From NCBI GenBank assembly GCA_028873865.1, contig JAPPNI010000015.1:124001-188000 (forward strand): 64,000 nt of DNA. The letters run 5' to 3'. This DNA comes from Chloroflexota bacterium. GTDB taxonomy: Bacteria > Chloroflexota > Dehalococcoidia > Bin125. A program made the position numbers and the translations under genes. The notes below the pieces were generated by a model that was not told where the DNA came from, did no database searches, and saw only the letters and a program-made list of their open reading frames with translations. This document shows positions 46,354 through 54,074 of the stretch, piece by piece; the first letter of the stretch is position 1, and every line of letters begins with the position of its first letter.

Positions 46354-47346
46354 CTAAGAGTGATGTAGCAGGGACCGAGTCGCCGACTCGATCCGTTCGC
46401 GTTCGGGAACGCACTCCAGCCATCGCCGCGGGATCGCCGATGCGCCGTAGCGAGCTCCGAGCACGGCCCCGGCGACGGCCGCATTGGTGTCAGTGTCACC
46501 GCCGCCGCTGACGATTCGGATCAGAGCCTGTTCCAGGGTGTCTTCGGTATCGAGGCACCAGAGCGCCGTTTGCATGCAGAGATAGGTGTGCCCCGTGACC
46601 CGCTCGTCGGCGATCCGATCGTCGATGAATTCGGGAATCGCCAGCGTCCACGCGATCAGTTCCGAAGGTGCGCCGTCCTGCGTAGCGGCAAAGATCAGGT
46701 CATCGCGACTCGGGTCTTGTCCGCGGAGCAGCATCGCAATCGCGGCATTGATCAGGATGCACGACCACTGCGCACCGGGCGCGAAGTGTGTGACCGCGCA
46801 GGTCACCGCCGTTTGCTCGATCAGCCGGTCAGGGTCCATCGCATACCGCAGCGCCACCGGAGCACAGCGCATCAGCGCGCCGTTGGGCTGAGTCTCCGGG
46901 CTGCCGCGCTCTTGCCAGAATGCCCTAGCCGCACCGGGCACACCGAGGCCGACTTCGAGGTAGTCGATCACCGTGGACGTCATGATCCCGATCCCGCGCC
47001 CGTTCTCGGAGCGCCATTTCACGAGTCGGTCGCCAAATCCGGTAGCCACGTCCGGATCGCGCGCGAGCGCTTCGGCCAGATCCACGGCCTGGGCGAGATC
47101 GTCATCCATCGGTCGAAGCTGCTCTCGCGGGTCGATATCGCCCAGGCCGTCCGGATAGGCGCGTTGAATCGCCGAGCGACTGGCGCCCTCGACCGGCAGG
47201 CCGAGCAGGTTCCCCACAGCTAGGCCAAGGAGCACGCCCCTGGCGCGATCCTGGTCAATGGGTTGAGGCGGAATCGAACCAATCAACTCGGCCAGGTGGG
47301 GTGCCCGGCGGACGATACCGTCAGTGTTGACTGTTGACATTGCCAT
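46354..47346 (-). CDS. ADP-ribosylglycohydrolase family protein
   Basis: This 330-residue all-helical ARH protein has DRARGVLLGLAVGNLLGLPV (family GxxxGDxLG, here with Asn), MDDDLAQAVDLAEAL in the metal-ligand region (commonly TDDT), QPNGALMRCAPVALRY, and the C-terminal SGGGDTDTNAAVAGAVLGAR with the DTD metal-binding triad. Family members remove ADP-ribose from arginine or nitrogenase reductase, or act on ADP-ribosylated small molecules. The altered N-terminal acidic positions make activity uncertain. It is convergent with the second SDR pair (10-base gap). Confidence 0.9.
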   Translation of the reverse strand: MAMSTVNTDGIVRRAPHLAELIGSIPPQPIDQDRARGVLLGLAVGNLLGLPVEGASRSAIQRAYPDGLGDIDPREQLRPMDDDLAQAVDLAEALARDPDVATGFGDRLVKWRSENGRGIGIMTSTVIDYLEVGLGVPGAARAFWQERGSPETQPNGALMRCAPVALRYAMDPDRLIEQTAVTCAVTHFAPGAQWSCILINAAIAMLLRGQDPSRDDLIFAATQDGAPSELIAWTLAIPEFIDDRIADERVTGHTYLCMQTALWCLDTEDTLEQALIRIVSGGGDTDTNAAVAGAVLGARYGASAIPRRWLECVPERERIESATRSLLHHS

Positions 47347-47428
47347 CGCAGCCTAGCCAGCCGGCGCCTCAGCCGCCTCAGGCCGACAGTTACGCTTAGC
47401 CCCAGACCGCGACGCTGAGGAATCGCTC

Positions 47429-48859
47429 ATGACCTTGCCCAATGACGCTTGGGGCCTGCCCCTGACAACATCAGACAAAGCAGCCGAGGCCTATCGGCTA
47501 GGGGTCGATCGGATGCTCTCCTACACCCTCGGCGTCGAGGACGCGCTGGGACGAGCTATCGAACTCGATCCCGGCTTTGCCCTGGCGCATGCGCAGCTCG
47601 GACTCTTCTATCTCTTCCGAGGGAACGGCAAACGCGCCGCCCAACTGGCCAATCAGGCGCATGAGCTGGCCGAGCGGGCGAGCCCGCGCGAGCAACGTCA
47701 CGTCGCCATCCTCGGAGCAACGGCCCGAGGCAAGGCGCCGCAGGCTCCGGCACTGATCGAAGAGCACCTGGGCGAGACGCCGCGCGACGCCCCAATCCTG
47801 ATGCAATGGTTCGGGGCCAACTTCTACGGTGGCGGAGTCGAGAAGCGAGAGCGCATGCTGGACAAGTTCGACAGCCTCGCGCCCGCCTACGGCGACGACT
47901 GGTGGTTCCTCAGCTGGCACGCGTTCGCCAATCACGAGATGGATCAGCTCGAACAAGCGCGAGAGCTGGTCCAACGCTCACTCGAGCTGCGCCGCCAGAA
48001 CGGCCAGGCAGCCCACGCCATGTCGCACGTCTTCTTCGAGGAACACGACCTGACCGGCGGCGCCGGATTCCTTGGCGACTGGTTGACCGAGTTCCCCGAG
48101 CGGGCCGGGTTCTATCGTCACCTGACCTGGCACCAGGCGCTCTTCCTGCTCGCCAACGGCAAGCGTTCCGATGCGTTGGCGCTGCACGACGAAACGATCC
48201 GCCCCGGCGCGGATGAGCACGGCGACGCGCTGGGCGGAGTCGCCGACGCCGCCTCCCTGCTCTGGCGCTGCCGCCTGCACGACTCCGTCGGCGGTGACGC
48301 CAGCGACCATCCAGACTGGCGGGCCATTGCCGAACTGGCCGACTCGGCCTTCCCTCGTCCGGGAACCGCTTGGGTCGACGTGCACCGGGCGATGGCGCTG
48401 GCCGCGCTCGGCGACGAAGTTGGGCTGAGCAACCTGCTCGACGGTTTGAACGAGGCTGCCGAGCGAGGTCACACGACCGCCGGAACCGTGGTCGCCCCGG
48501 TCGTCGAAGCGCTCTCAGCGTTCGGCCAGGGCGACTATGAGTCCGCTGCAAGCGGCCTGGCAGAAGTGCGCGATTTGCTGGTCTCGCTGGGCGGTTCCAA
48601 CGCGCAGCGCGACGTGTTCGAAGAGACGTTGGTCGAGGCGCGGCTGCGGGCCGGCCAGACCGAAGAGGCCATGAACCTGCTCAGAGAACGCCTCGATCGC
48701 GGCGCAACGGCCCGCGACCTCTTCCGCTGGGGTCGTCTGCAGACCGCGAAGGGGGAACTCGAGGAGGCGAAGGCGTCATTCCAACGGGCACGCGAGTTGT
48801 GGGCCGCCGGCGACACCGACGCCCCGGAGATGCGCGCGCTCCAGGAGGCCGCCGCGTGA
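47429..48859 (+). CDS. Tetratricopeptide repeat protein, TTC38-like
   Basis: This 476-residue helical protein has TPR-like units through its length (VEDALGRAIELDPGFALAHA, LEQARELVQRSLELRRQNGQ, ELEEAKASFQRARELWAAGD). A central AHAMSHVFFEEHDLTGGAGF and FYRHLTWHQALFLLANGKRS pattern recalls the TTC38 family, whose role is unknown. No signal peptide is present. The stop overlaps the ClpS start, so the two are coupled. Confidence 0.8.
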   Translation: MTLPNDAWGLPLTTSDKAAEAYRLGVDRMLSYTLGVEDALGRAIELDPGFALAHAQLGLFYLFRGNGKRAAQLANQAHELAERASPREQRHVAILGATARGKAPQAPALIEEHLGETPRDAPILMQWFGANFYGGGVEKRERMLDKFDSLAPAYGDDWWFLSWHAFANHEMDQLEQARELVQRSLELRRQNGQAAHAMSHVFFEEHDLTGGAGFLGDWLTEFPERAGFYRHLTWHQALFLLANGKRSDALALHDETIRPGADEHGDALGGVADAASLLWRCRLHDSVGGDASDHPDWRAIAELADSAFPRPGTAWVDVHRAMALAALGDEVGLSNLLDGLNEAAERGHTTAGTVVAPVVEALSAFGQGDYESAASGLAEVRDLLVSLGGSNAQRDVFEETLVEARLRAGQTEEAMNLLRERLDRGATARDLFRWGRLQTAKGELEEAKASFQRARELWAAGDTDAPEMRALQEAAA

Positions 48860-49200
48860 CTTCACAGCCATCCGTTCCGCGTCCCGATGTTGTTGTCGAA
48901 GACGATGTCGACGCCGAACGGGGCAGTGAGCTGGAGAAGCGCTTTCACCTCTTCCTGCACGACTCCGACGACCACACCTACGAGTACGTGATCGAGATGC
49001 TGGGCGCGGTCTTCGGCTACTCCAAGGAGAAAGCCTTCGCGATCGCCTCCATGATCGACGGCCACGGTCGGGGAATCGTCGAAACGGCCGACTACGACAC
49101 CGTCAAGAAACACCAGGACCAGATCCACGGCTGGGGCCCCGATCCAAGAATCCCGCACTGCCAGGGTTCGTTGTCCGCGACGATCGAGGAAGCGCCTTAA
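48856..49200 (+). CDS. clpS: ClpS-like adaptor
   Basis: This 114-residue protein has the ClpS core: FHLFLHDSDDHTYEYVIEML (canonical NDxxTxxxxVxxxL region with DSDDHTYEYV), FGYSKEKAFAIASMIDGHGR and IVETADYDTVKKHQDQIHGW. The C-terminus carries an added segment (HCQGSLSATIEEAP). ClpS delivers N-degron substrates to ClpA or ClpC. A ClpC gene is in this window. The GTG start has AGGAGG upstream and overlaps the TPR gene's stop. The Asn-for-Asp change in the canonical ND pair may alter substrate recognition. Confidence 0.87.
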   Translation: MTSQPSVPRPDVVVEDDVDAERGSELEKRFHLFLHDSDDHTYEYVIEMLGAVFGYSKEKAFAIASMIDGHGRGIVETADYDTVKKHQDQIHGWGPDPRIPHCQGSLSATIEEAP

Positions 49201-49229
49201 CCTGCCAATCGACTGACTGGAGCAATGTC

Positions 49230-50561
49230 ATGGTCCGACTGAGCGATCTACACCCCGAAGAGGCCGAGCACATGCTGCAACGCGCCGAGCAACTGCGGCG
49301 CCGCCAGTTCGACCATGAAGCCACACCCTGGGTTACCCCGCCGCCGCTCGCGGATTCGAAGATCGCGCTGATCACGACCGCCGCGCTGCATCGGCGCGAC
49401 GATCCGCCATTCCGTTTCGCCGACTCCGGCTATCGGACGATCCCCGACGACATCGATCCGAATGATCTGGTTCAGTCGCATATCAGCGTCAACTTCGATC
49501 GCACGCACTATCAGCGCGACATCAACGTCGTCCTGCCGATCGAGCGAATGCATGAACTCGCCGACGCCGGAGAGATCGGCGGGGTCTCGTTAACTCACTA
49601 CTCGATTCTCGGCGCGACGGAGGCGTTCTTGCTCGAACCGTCGGCCGCCGAGATGGCCCAGCGCATGCACGATGAAGGCGTCGATGCGGCGCTGCTCGTT
49701 CCCGTTTGACCGGTTTGCACGGCCGCCGTCGGCGTGCTCTCCCACTTCCTCCAACGACACGGAATCGCGACGACCAGCATCAGCCTGATCCGCGAACAGT
49801 CCGAAGCGATTCATCCACCGCGGGCGCTGTGGGTGCCGTTCCCATTGGGACGACCGCTCGGAGTCGCCGACAACCCCGAGTTCCAGACCGACGTGCTGCG
49901 CAGCGCGCTCGGTCTGCTTGAGAGCGCCATGGAGCCCACGATCGCCGATTATCCGCACGACGCGCCGGACGGCGGCGGTGACGGCGTCTGGGCCTGCGCG
50001 ATTGAACTGCCAACCCCTGAAGTGAGCGAACTGGAGGCGTCGCTGCGCGCCGAGATTGACCTGCTCATGCCGCGCTACCTGGAGGCGCGCCGTCGTCGTG
50101 GCCGCTCAACATTCGGCATGAGCGGCGCCACGCTCGAGCAGATCGATCAACTGGTGGCATACGCCGTCGCCGTAGCGGAAGGCAGCGGCTTCAACCAGAT
50201 TCCCGCATCGGCAGCAGGTCCGGACTGGATTCATCCGACGCCGATGCTCATCCGTTTCGTGATCGAGGATCTGCGAGCCTTCTACCAGGAAGCCGTCACA
50301 TCCGACACCGACGCCGGCCCCCCGTCGCAACGCGACATGCACACCTGGATCTTCCAGGAAACCGCGTTGGGACGCCTGCTCAAACAGATCGCCCAGCAAA
50401 TCACCGAACACGACGACCCCCGGCTCCGCTTGATGCGCGGATTCATCATCCCGGAAGGCTTCTGGGAAGGCGATCGAGCATTCGGAGGCATCCCCGCCGG
50501 CATGACCCCCGACGATTACGTCCGCAGCATTCGTCCGTATCTAATCGGCGAGCAGGCGTGA
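49230..50561 (+). CDS. GrdB-like selenoprotein B family protein, with in-frame UGA (predicted Sec160)
   Basis: The frame encodes 159 residues (MVRLSDLHPEEAEH, KIALITTAALHRRDDPPF, SHISVNFDRTHYQRDINVVL, HYSILGATEAFL, DAALLVPV) and then meets TGA at 49707-49709. The same frame continues without a stop for 283 more residues: PVCTAAVGVLSHFLQRHGIA and LWVPFPLGRPLGVADNPEFQ. These two halves match consecutive parts of the glycine/sarcosine/betaine reductase selenoprotein B family, whose redox Sec falls exactly here. Read through, the protein is 443 residues with the motif U160-P-V-C163. GGAG lies 7 bases before the ATG. A SECIS-like hairpin follows the UGA. Alternatives are a Cys-codon error or a split gene. 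Confidence 0.8.
49717..49737 (+). promoter_or_regulatory. Candidate bacterial SECIS element
   Basis: Seven bases after the UGA, GCAC pairs with GUGC and GCC with GGC around a 6-base loop GCCGUC, with one bulged G. Bacterial SECIS elements are small hairpins just 3' of the UGA with a G near the start of the apical loop. Position, size and loop are compatible. In GC-rich coding DNA such hairpins also arise by chance. Confidence 0.5.
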
Positions 50562-50582
50562 CTCGAAGCACCAATGTCCTCC

Positions 50583-50607
50583 GTCATTCCCAGCTTGGCT
50601 GGGAATC
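50583..50607. repeat. GTCATTCCC-type palindromic repeat (copy 2)
   Basis: A 9-bp inverted repeat (ATTCCCAGC, loop TTG, GCTGGGAAT) with the same GTC prefix and CTCG suffix as the element at 4361-4384. It lies in the 118-base gap between the GrdB-like gene and the orphan nuclease gene. It may act as a terminator for the GrdB-like gene. Confidence 0.7.
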
Positions 50608-50679
50608 TCGACTTCTAGACCAAGTCGCCCGCTGAAGATGAGCCAAGGGTGCTCGCTAGCATTGCGGTGGAGGCCTTGA

Positions 50680-51792
50680 ATGCCGCTACAGGACGTCATT
50701 ACGAGAGTCCAGGCAGAGATCCGAGATGTCGGAATCGGCATCAACGAAGCCGATGCAAGGACGGGACTCATCGCGCCGATTCTGTCTGCGTTGGGCTGGG
50801 AAGGCTTAGCGCGAATACGTTCCGAATACTCCGTTGACCGAGGGCAGATGAGGTGGGACTATGCCTTGCTTGACTCAAATGGTTCGCCCGTAGGAGTGAT
50901 CGAAGCAAAGGCGCCCCGCGAGGATCTAGCAACACATATCGACCAGCCCCTCACCTACGCAGCGCGCAAAGGTGTCGACTTTTGCGTGCTTACCAGCGGA
51001 GTGTTGTGGTGGCTCTACCTGCCTCGCGAACGAGGCGATCCTGCACAACGGCGGTTCGCTGCAATTGACCTACGTGTCGACGACGTACAGGAAGTTACAG
51101 CGATTCTCGAATCTTGCCTCAGATACGAAGTACTCATAGGCGGTGCAGGCGAGAAGCATGCTAGGGGACTGCTGGAGGCACTGAGGCTGGAGCAGCTCGT
51201 ACGTAGCGAGATACCACGCGCTTGGCGACGGCTCCTCGAAGGACCAAATGAGATGCTCGTCGAGCTCGTTCAAGAAGATGTAGAAGCTGCGATCGGTGAA
51301 CGTCCCGCCTACGAGTTCGTCAAGAGTGAACTAAGCAAAATCGTGGTTCCCCGTCGAACTGAGGCGACTACGGAGAGACAGGGAAGAACTCCCACACTAG
51401 CGCCTCTGCCCGTAGCTCCTGCTCCGACTACAAGCCAGCAAACACGGCAAGCGAGTTCCACCTCCGCTGGGAGGCCTACCGGGATAAGGCTCAAGGGAGA
51501 GCATCGTCGAGTTGCCAACACTTGGAACGACGCGCTCTACCAGCTGGCAGTGCTCATTCTGCAGCGTCACCCGAGTGACTTCGACCGGGTCTTAGATTGG
51601 AGCGGACCTAACCGGCCGTACGTTGTACTGAACAAGGAGGACGTTCCTCGCACCCGCCGACCTAAACGGATCGCTGACTCACCCTATCACCTGGACATGA
51701 ACTGGAGCAGTTCGGGTGTAAAGGCGCGTGTGCAGGAACTGCTGAGATTGTTTGACTATGCATCTGCCGACTTTGAGTTTGAGTTTGACTAA
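50680..51792 (+). CDS. Orphan HsdR N-terminal-type nuclease protein
   Basis: This 370-residue protein has an N-terminal PD-(D/E)xK nuclease domain like that of type I restriction R subunits: LIAPILSALGW, EYSV (Glu49), MRWDYALL (Asp60) and VGVIEAKAPRED (Glu75, Lys77). A low-complexity linker (about 240-265, Thr/Ser/Pro-rich) leads to a C-terminal domain (RRVANTWNDALYQLAVLILQ; DYASADFEFEFD) that I do not recognise. There is no helicase domain, HsdM or HsdS. Base and codon use are visibly less GC-biased than in the neighbours (many A/T third positions), suggesting transfer. GGAGG precedes the ATG. Confidence 0.82.
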   Translation: MPLQDVITRVQAEIRDVGIGINEADARTGLIAPILSALGWEGLARIRSEYSVDRGQMRWDYALLDSNGSPVGVIEAKAPREDLATHIDQPLTYAARKGVDFCVLTSGVLWWLYLPRERGDPAQRRFAAIDLRVDDVQEVTAILESCLRYEVLIGGAGEKHARGLLEALRLEQLVRSEIPRAWRRLLEGPNEMLVELVQEDVEAAIGERPAYEFVKSELSKIVVPRRTEATTERQGRTPTLAPLPVAPAPTTSQQTRQASSTSAGRPTGIRLKGEHRRVANTWNDALYQLAVLILQRHPSDFDRVLDWSGPNRPYVVLNKEDVPRTRRPKRIADSPYHLDMNWSSSGVKARVQELLRLFDYASADFEFEFD

Positions 51793-51860
51793 CGAGCCCG
51801 TGTAGTGCCACTCGCCGTTGAGTTCTGAGTGTCCCGCGGGTCTTCATCTCACCGACTCGG

Positions 51861-54074
51861 ATGGGGGATGTTGTGAGCGAAGCGTCACCGGCTGCGACCG
51901 ATCCTCTACTAGCCGCGCTCCGGGACTCTTACGGCTACGACTCCTTCCGCCCGCAGCAGCGAGAGACGATCGAACACGTCCTCGACGGCGGCGACGCGCT
52001 GGTCTTGATGCCGACCGGCGGAGGCAAATCGCTCTGCTACCAGCTCCCGGCAATCCTCACCGACGGCCTGACCGTCGTGGTCTCACCGCTCATCGCACTG
52101 ATGCACGACCAGGTCACGGCCTTGCAGCGGGCGGGTGCGAATGCGCAGTATCTGAACAGCACCCTGTCGCCGATGGAAACGGCGCAGGTCGAGCGCCTGG
52201 TCGTCGAGGGAACGGTCAAGCTGCTCTACGTCGCGCCCGAGCGGGTCAACACCGACCGCTTCCGTGACCTCCTCGAACGGCGCAATCCGACCCTGATCGC
52301 GATCGACGAAGCGCACTGCATCTCCGAATGGGGACACGAGTTTCGCCCGGACTACCGCGTCCTCAGGCGGCTCACCGAGCGTTTCGTCGACGTGCCAACC
52401 GTCGCCTGCACCGCGACCGCTACCCCGCAGGTCCAGCGCGACATCATCGACCAGCTCGACCGTCCGCGCATGCAGACCTACATCACCAGCTTCATGCGCG
52501 ACAACCTCACGCTGCGAGTCGTGCCCAAGCGCAAGGCCGTGGATCGGCTGGCCGCGCGACTGAAGCAACTGTCGGGCGGAGCCGCCATCGTCTACAGCCA
52601 GTCACGGCGCAGCACCGAGCAAACCGCGGACGGCCTGCGACGACGCGGGGTCCAGGCCGAGCACTACCACGCCGGAATGAACGGCCAGGATCGCCACGCC
52701 GTCCAGGACCGTTTCCTCAGCGGCGAGACGCCGGTGATCTGCGCAACCATCGCCTTTGGCATGGGCATCGACAAACCGGACATCCGCATCGTCGCCCACC
52801 TTGACATGCCGCCCTCGATCGAGTCCTACTACCAGGAGACCGGCCGCGCCGGCCGCGACGGCCAGCCATCGGAGTGCCTGCTGTTCTACACCAAGGGCGT
52901 CTGGCATCAGCAGATGTTCTTCATCAACCAGCTCACCGACGACGGCGAGCGCCAGCAGCGAATCAATCGCCTGCGCACGATGATGAACTTCAGCGAACAG
53001 ACGCAGTGCCGTTGGTCGAGGATCCTGCAGTACTTCGGCGAACAGCCCGCGTCCTCCCAATGCGGCCACTGCGACAACTGCCTCGGAGCGGAGGACACGG
53101 TGACAGACGATTCGGCGCCCAGGCTGCTTGAGTTTGAGGATTCGTCGACCTCGCAGGACTCTGACCAACCGCGGCCGCTGAGCGCAGAGGATGAGCGACT
53201 GTTCGAGGCCCTGAGGCAGCGTCGCCTGCAGCTGTCGCGAGATGAAGGCGTCTCCGCCTTTGTCGTGGCGAGCAACCGGGAGTTGGCCGAACTGGCGAGG
53301 GCGAAACCTCGCTCCCCCGCCGACCTCGAAGCGATCAAAGGGTTCGGCCGAAGAAAAGTCGAGAAGTACGGCCCCGCACTGTTGCAGGTGATCGCCCAGT
53401 CACCCGACGAAAGTTCCACCGCATCCGAGGTCGAACCTGAGTCACCGTCGCTCGCCCAGCCACCGGTCGAGAACGACAAGGACACACCGCCTGAGGATTG
53501 GCAGCAACGTTTCAACGCCCTGGCCGAGTGGCGAACCATGATCAGCGCCAATGAGCAGTGCGATCCCTCCGACCTGCTGACCTTCGCCGCCATGCGTCAA
53601 CTGGCGGAACGGCGGCTGGAGTCGATTCAGCAACTATCAGCCGTCGAGGGCGTCGGCTCGCTCGCGATCGAGCGCTACGCGGAAGAGCTGGCGCTGATCG
53701 TCGGCGTTCCCGGTTCGACGGCACAGCCTTCGGTGGATGTCCAGGCGAGCGAGTCGCCAGCGCAGCAGAGCTGGGAGACCACGCTGGAGCTGTATCAGTC
53801 CGGTCACACCCTGCTGGCCATCGCCGAGCGCCGCATGTTGTCCCCGGCGACCATCGCCTCCCACCTCGTAACGGCGATGCGCCATGGAAGTGACCTCGAC
53901 CTGGGACCAGCGCTGCCGTCGACGGAGATGGTGCAAGAGGTGCGCCGCTTACTGTCCAGCGATCCGGACGCGAGCGTCTCCAACCTGCACGAGCGGCTGG
54001 AGTATCGATTGTCCCGGGCGGAATTGCGGCTCGTCGAGGCCCATCTGCGACCGCCGCAGATCGTCGACGACTAG
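51861..54074 (+). CDS. recQ: ATP-dependent DNA helicase RecQ with two HRDC domains
   Basis: This 737-residue RecQ has Walker A LMPTGGGKSLCYQLPA (49-64), Walker B IDEAHCISEWGHEFRPDYR and motif VI QETGRAGRDG. Four zinc-binding cysteines lie in CRWSRILQYFG and CGHCDNCLG. After the RQC region come two HRDC-like helical domains (FVVASNRELAELARAKPRS and TFAAMRQLAERRLESIQQLS) and a C-terminal helix-turn-helix (LYQSGHTLLAIAERRMLSPA). It unwinds recombination intermediates. The start may be GTG 12 bases later, which has GGGGG at proper distance. It is convergent with lhr, with a 4-base overlap. Confidence 0.95.
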   Translation: MGDVVSEASPAATDPLLAALRDSYGYDSFRPQQRETIEHVLDGGDALVLMPTGGGKSLCYQLPAILTDGLTVVVSPLIALMHDQVTALQRAGANAQYLNSTLSPMETAQVERLVVEGTVKLLYVAPERVNTDRFRDLLERRNPTLIAIDEAHCISEWGHEFRPDYRVLRRLTERFVDVPTVACTATATPQVQRDIIDQLDRPRMQTYITSFMRDNLTLRVVPKRKAVDRLAARLKQLSGGAAIVYSQSRRSTEQTADGLRRRGVQAEHYHAGMNGQDRHAVQDRFLSGETPVICATIAFGMGIDKPDIRIVAHLDMPPSIESYYQETGRAGRDGQPSECLLFYTKGVWHQQMFFINQLTDDGERQQRINRLRTMMNFSEQTQCRWSRILQYFGEQPASSQCGHCDNCLGAEDTVTDDSAPRLLEFEDSSTSQDSDQPRPLSAEDERLFEALRQRRLQLSRDEGVSAFVVASNRELAELARAKPRSPADLEAIKGFGRRKVEKYGPALLQVIAQSPDESSTASEVEPESPSLAQPPVENDKDTPPEDWQQRFNALAEWRTMISANEQCDPSDLLTFAAMRQLAERRLESIQQLSAVEGVGSLAIERYAEELALIVGVPGSTAQPSVDVQASESPAQQSWETTLELYQSGHTLLAIAERRMLSPATIASHLVTAMRHGSDLDLGPALPSTEMVQEVRRLLSSDPDASVSNLHERLEYRLSRAELRLVEAHLRPPQIVDD

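Noticed and set aside
50680..54074. Nuclease and RecQ as one dedicated defence operon
   Set aside because: Composition differs sharply between the two, RecQ is a standard full-length housekeeping type with its own start signal, and no further defence gene is present.
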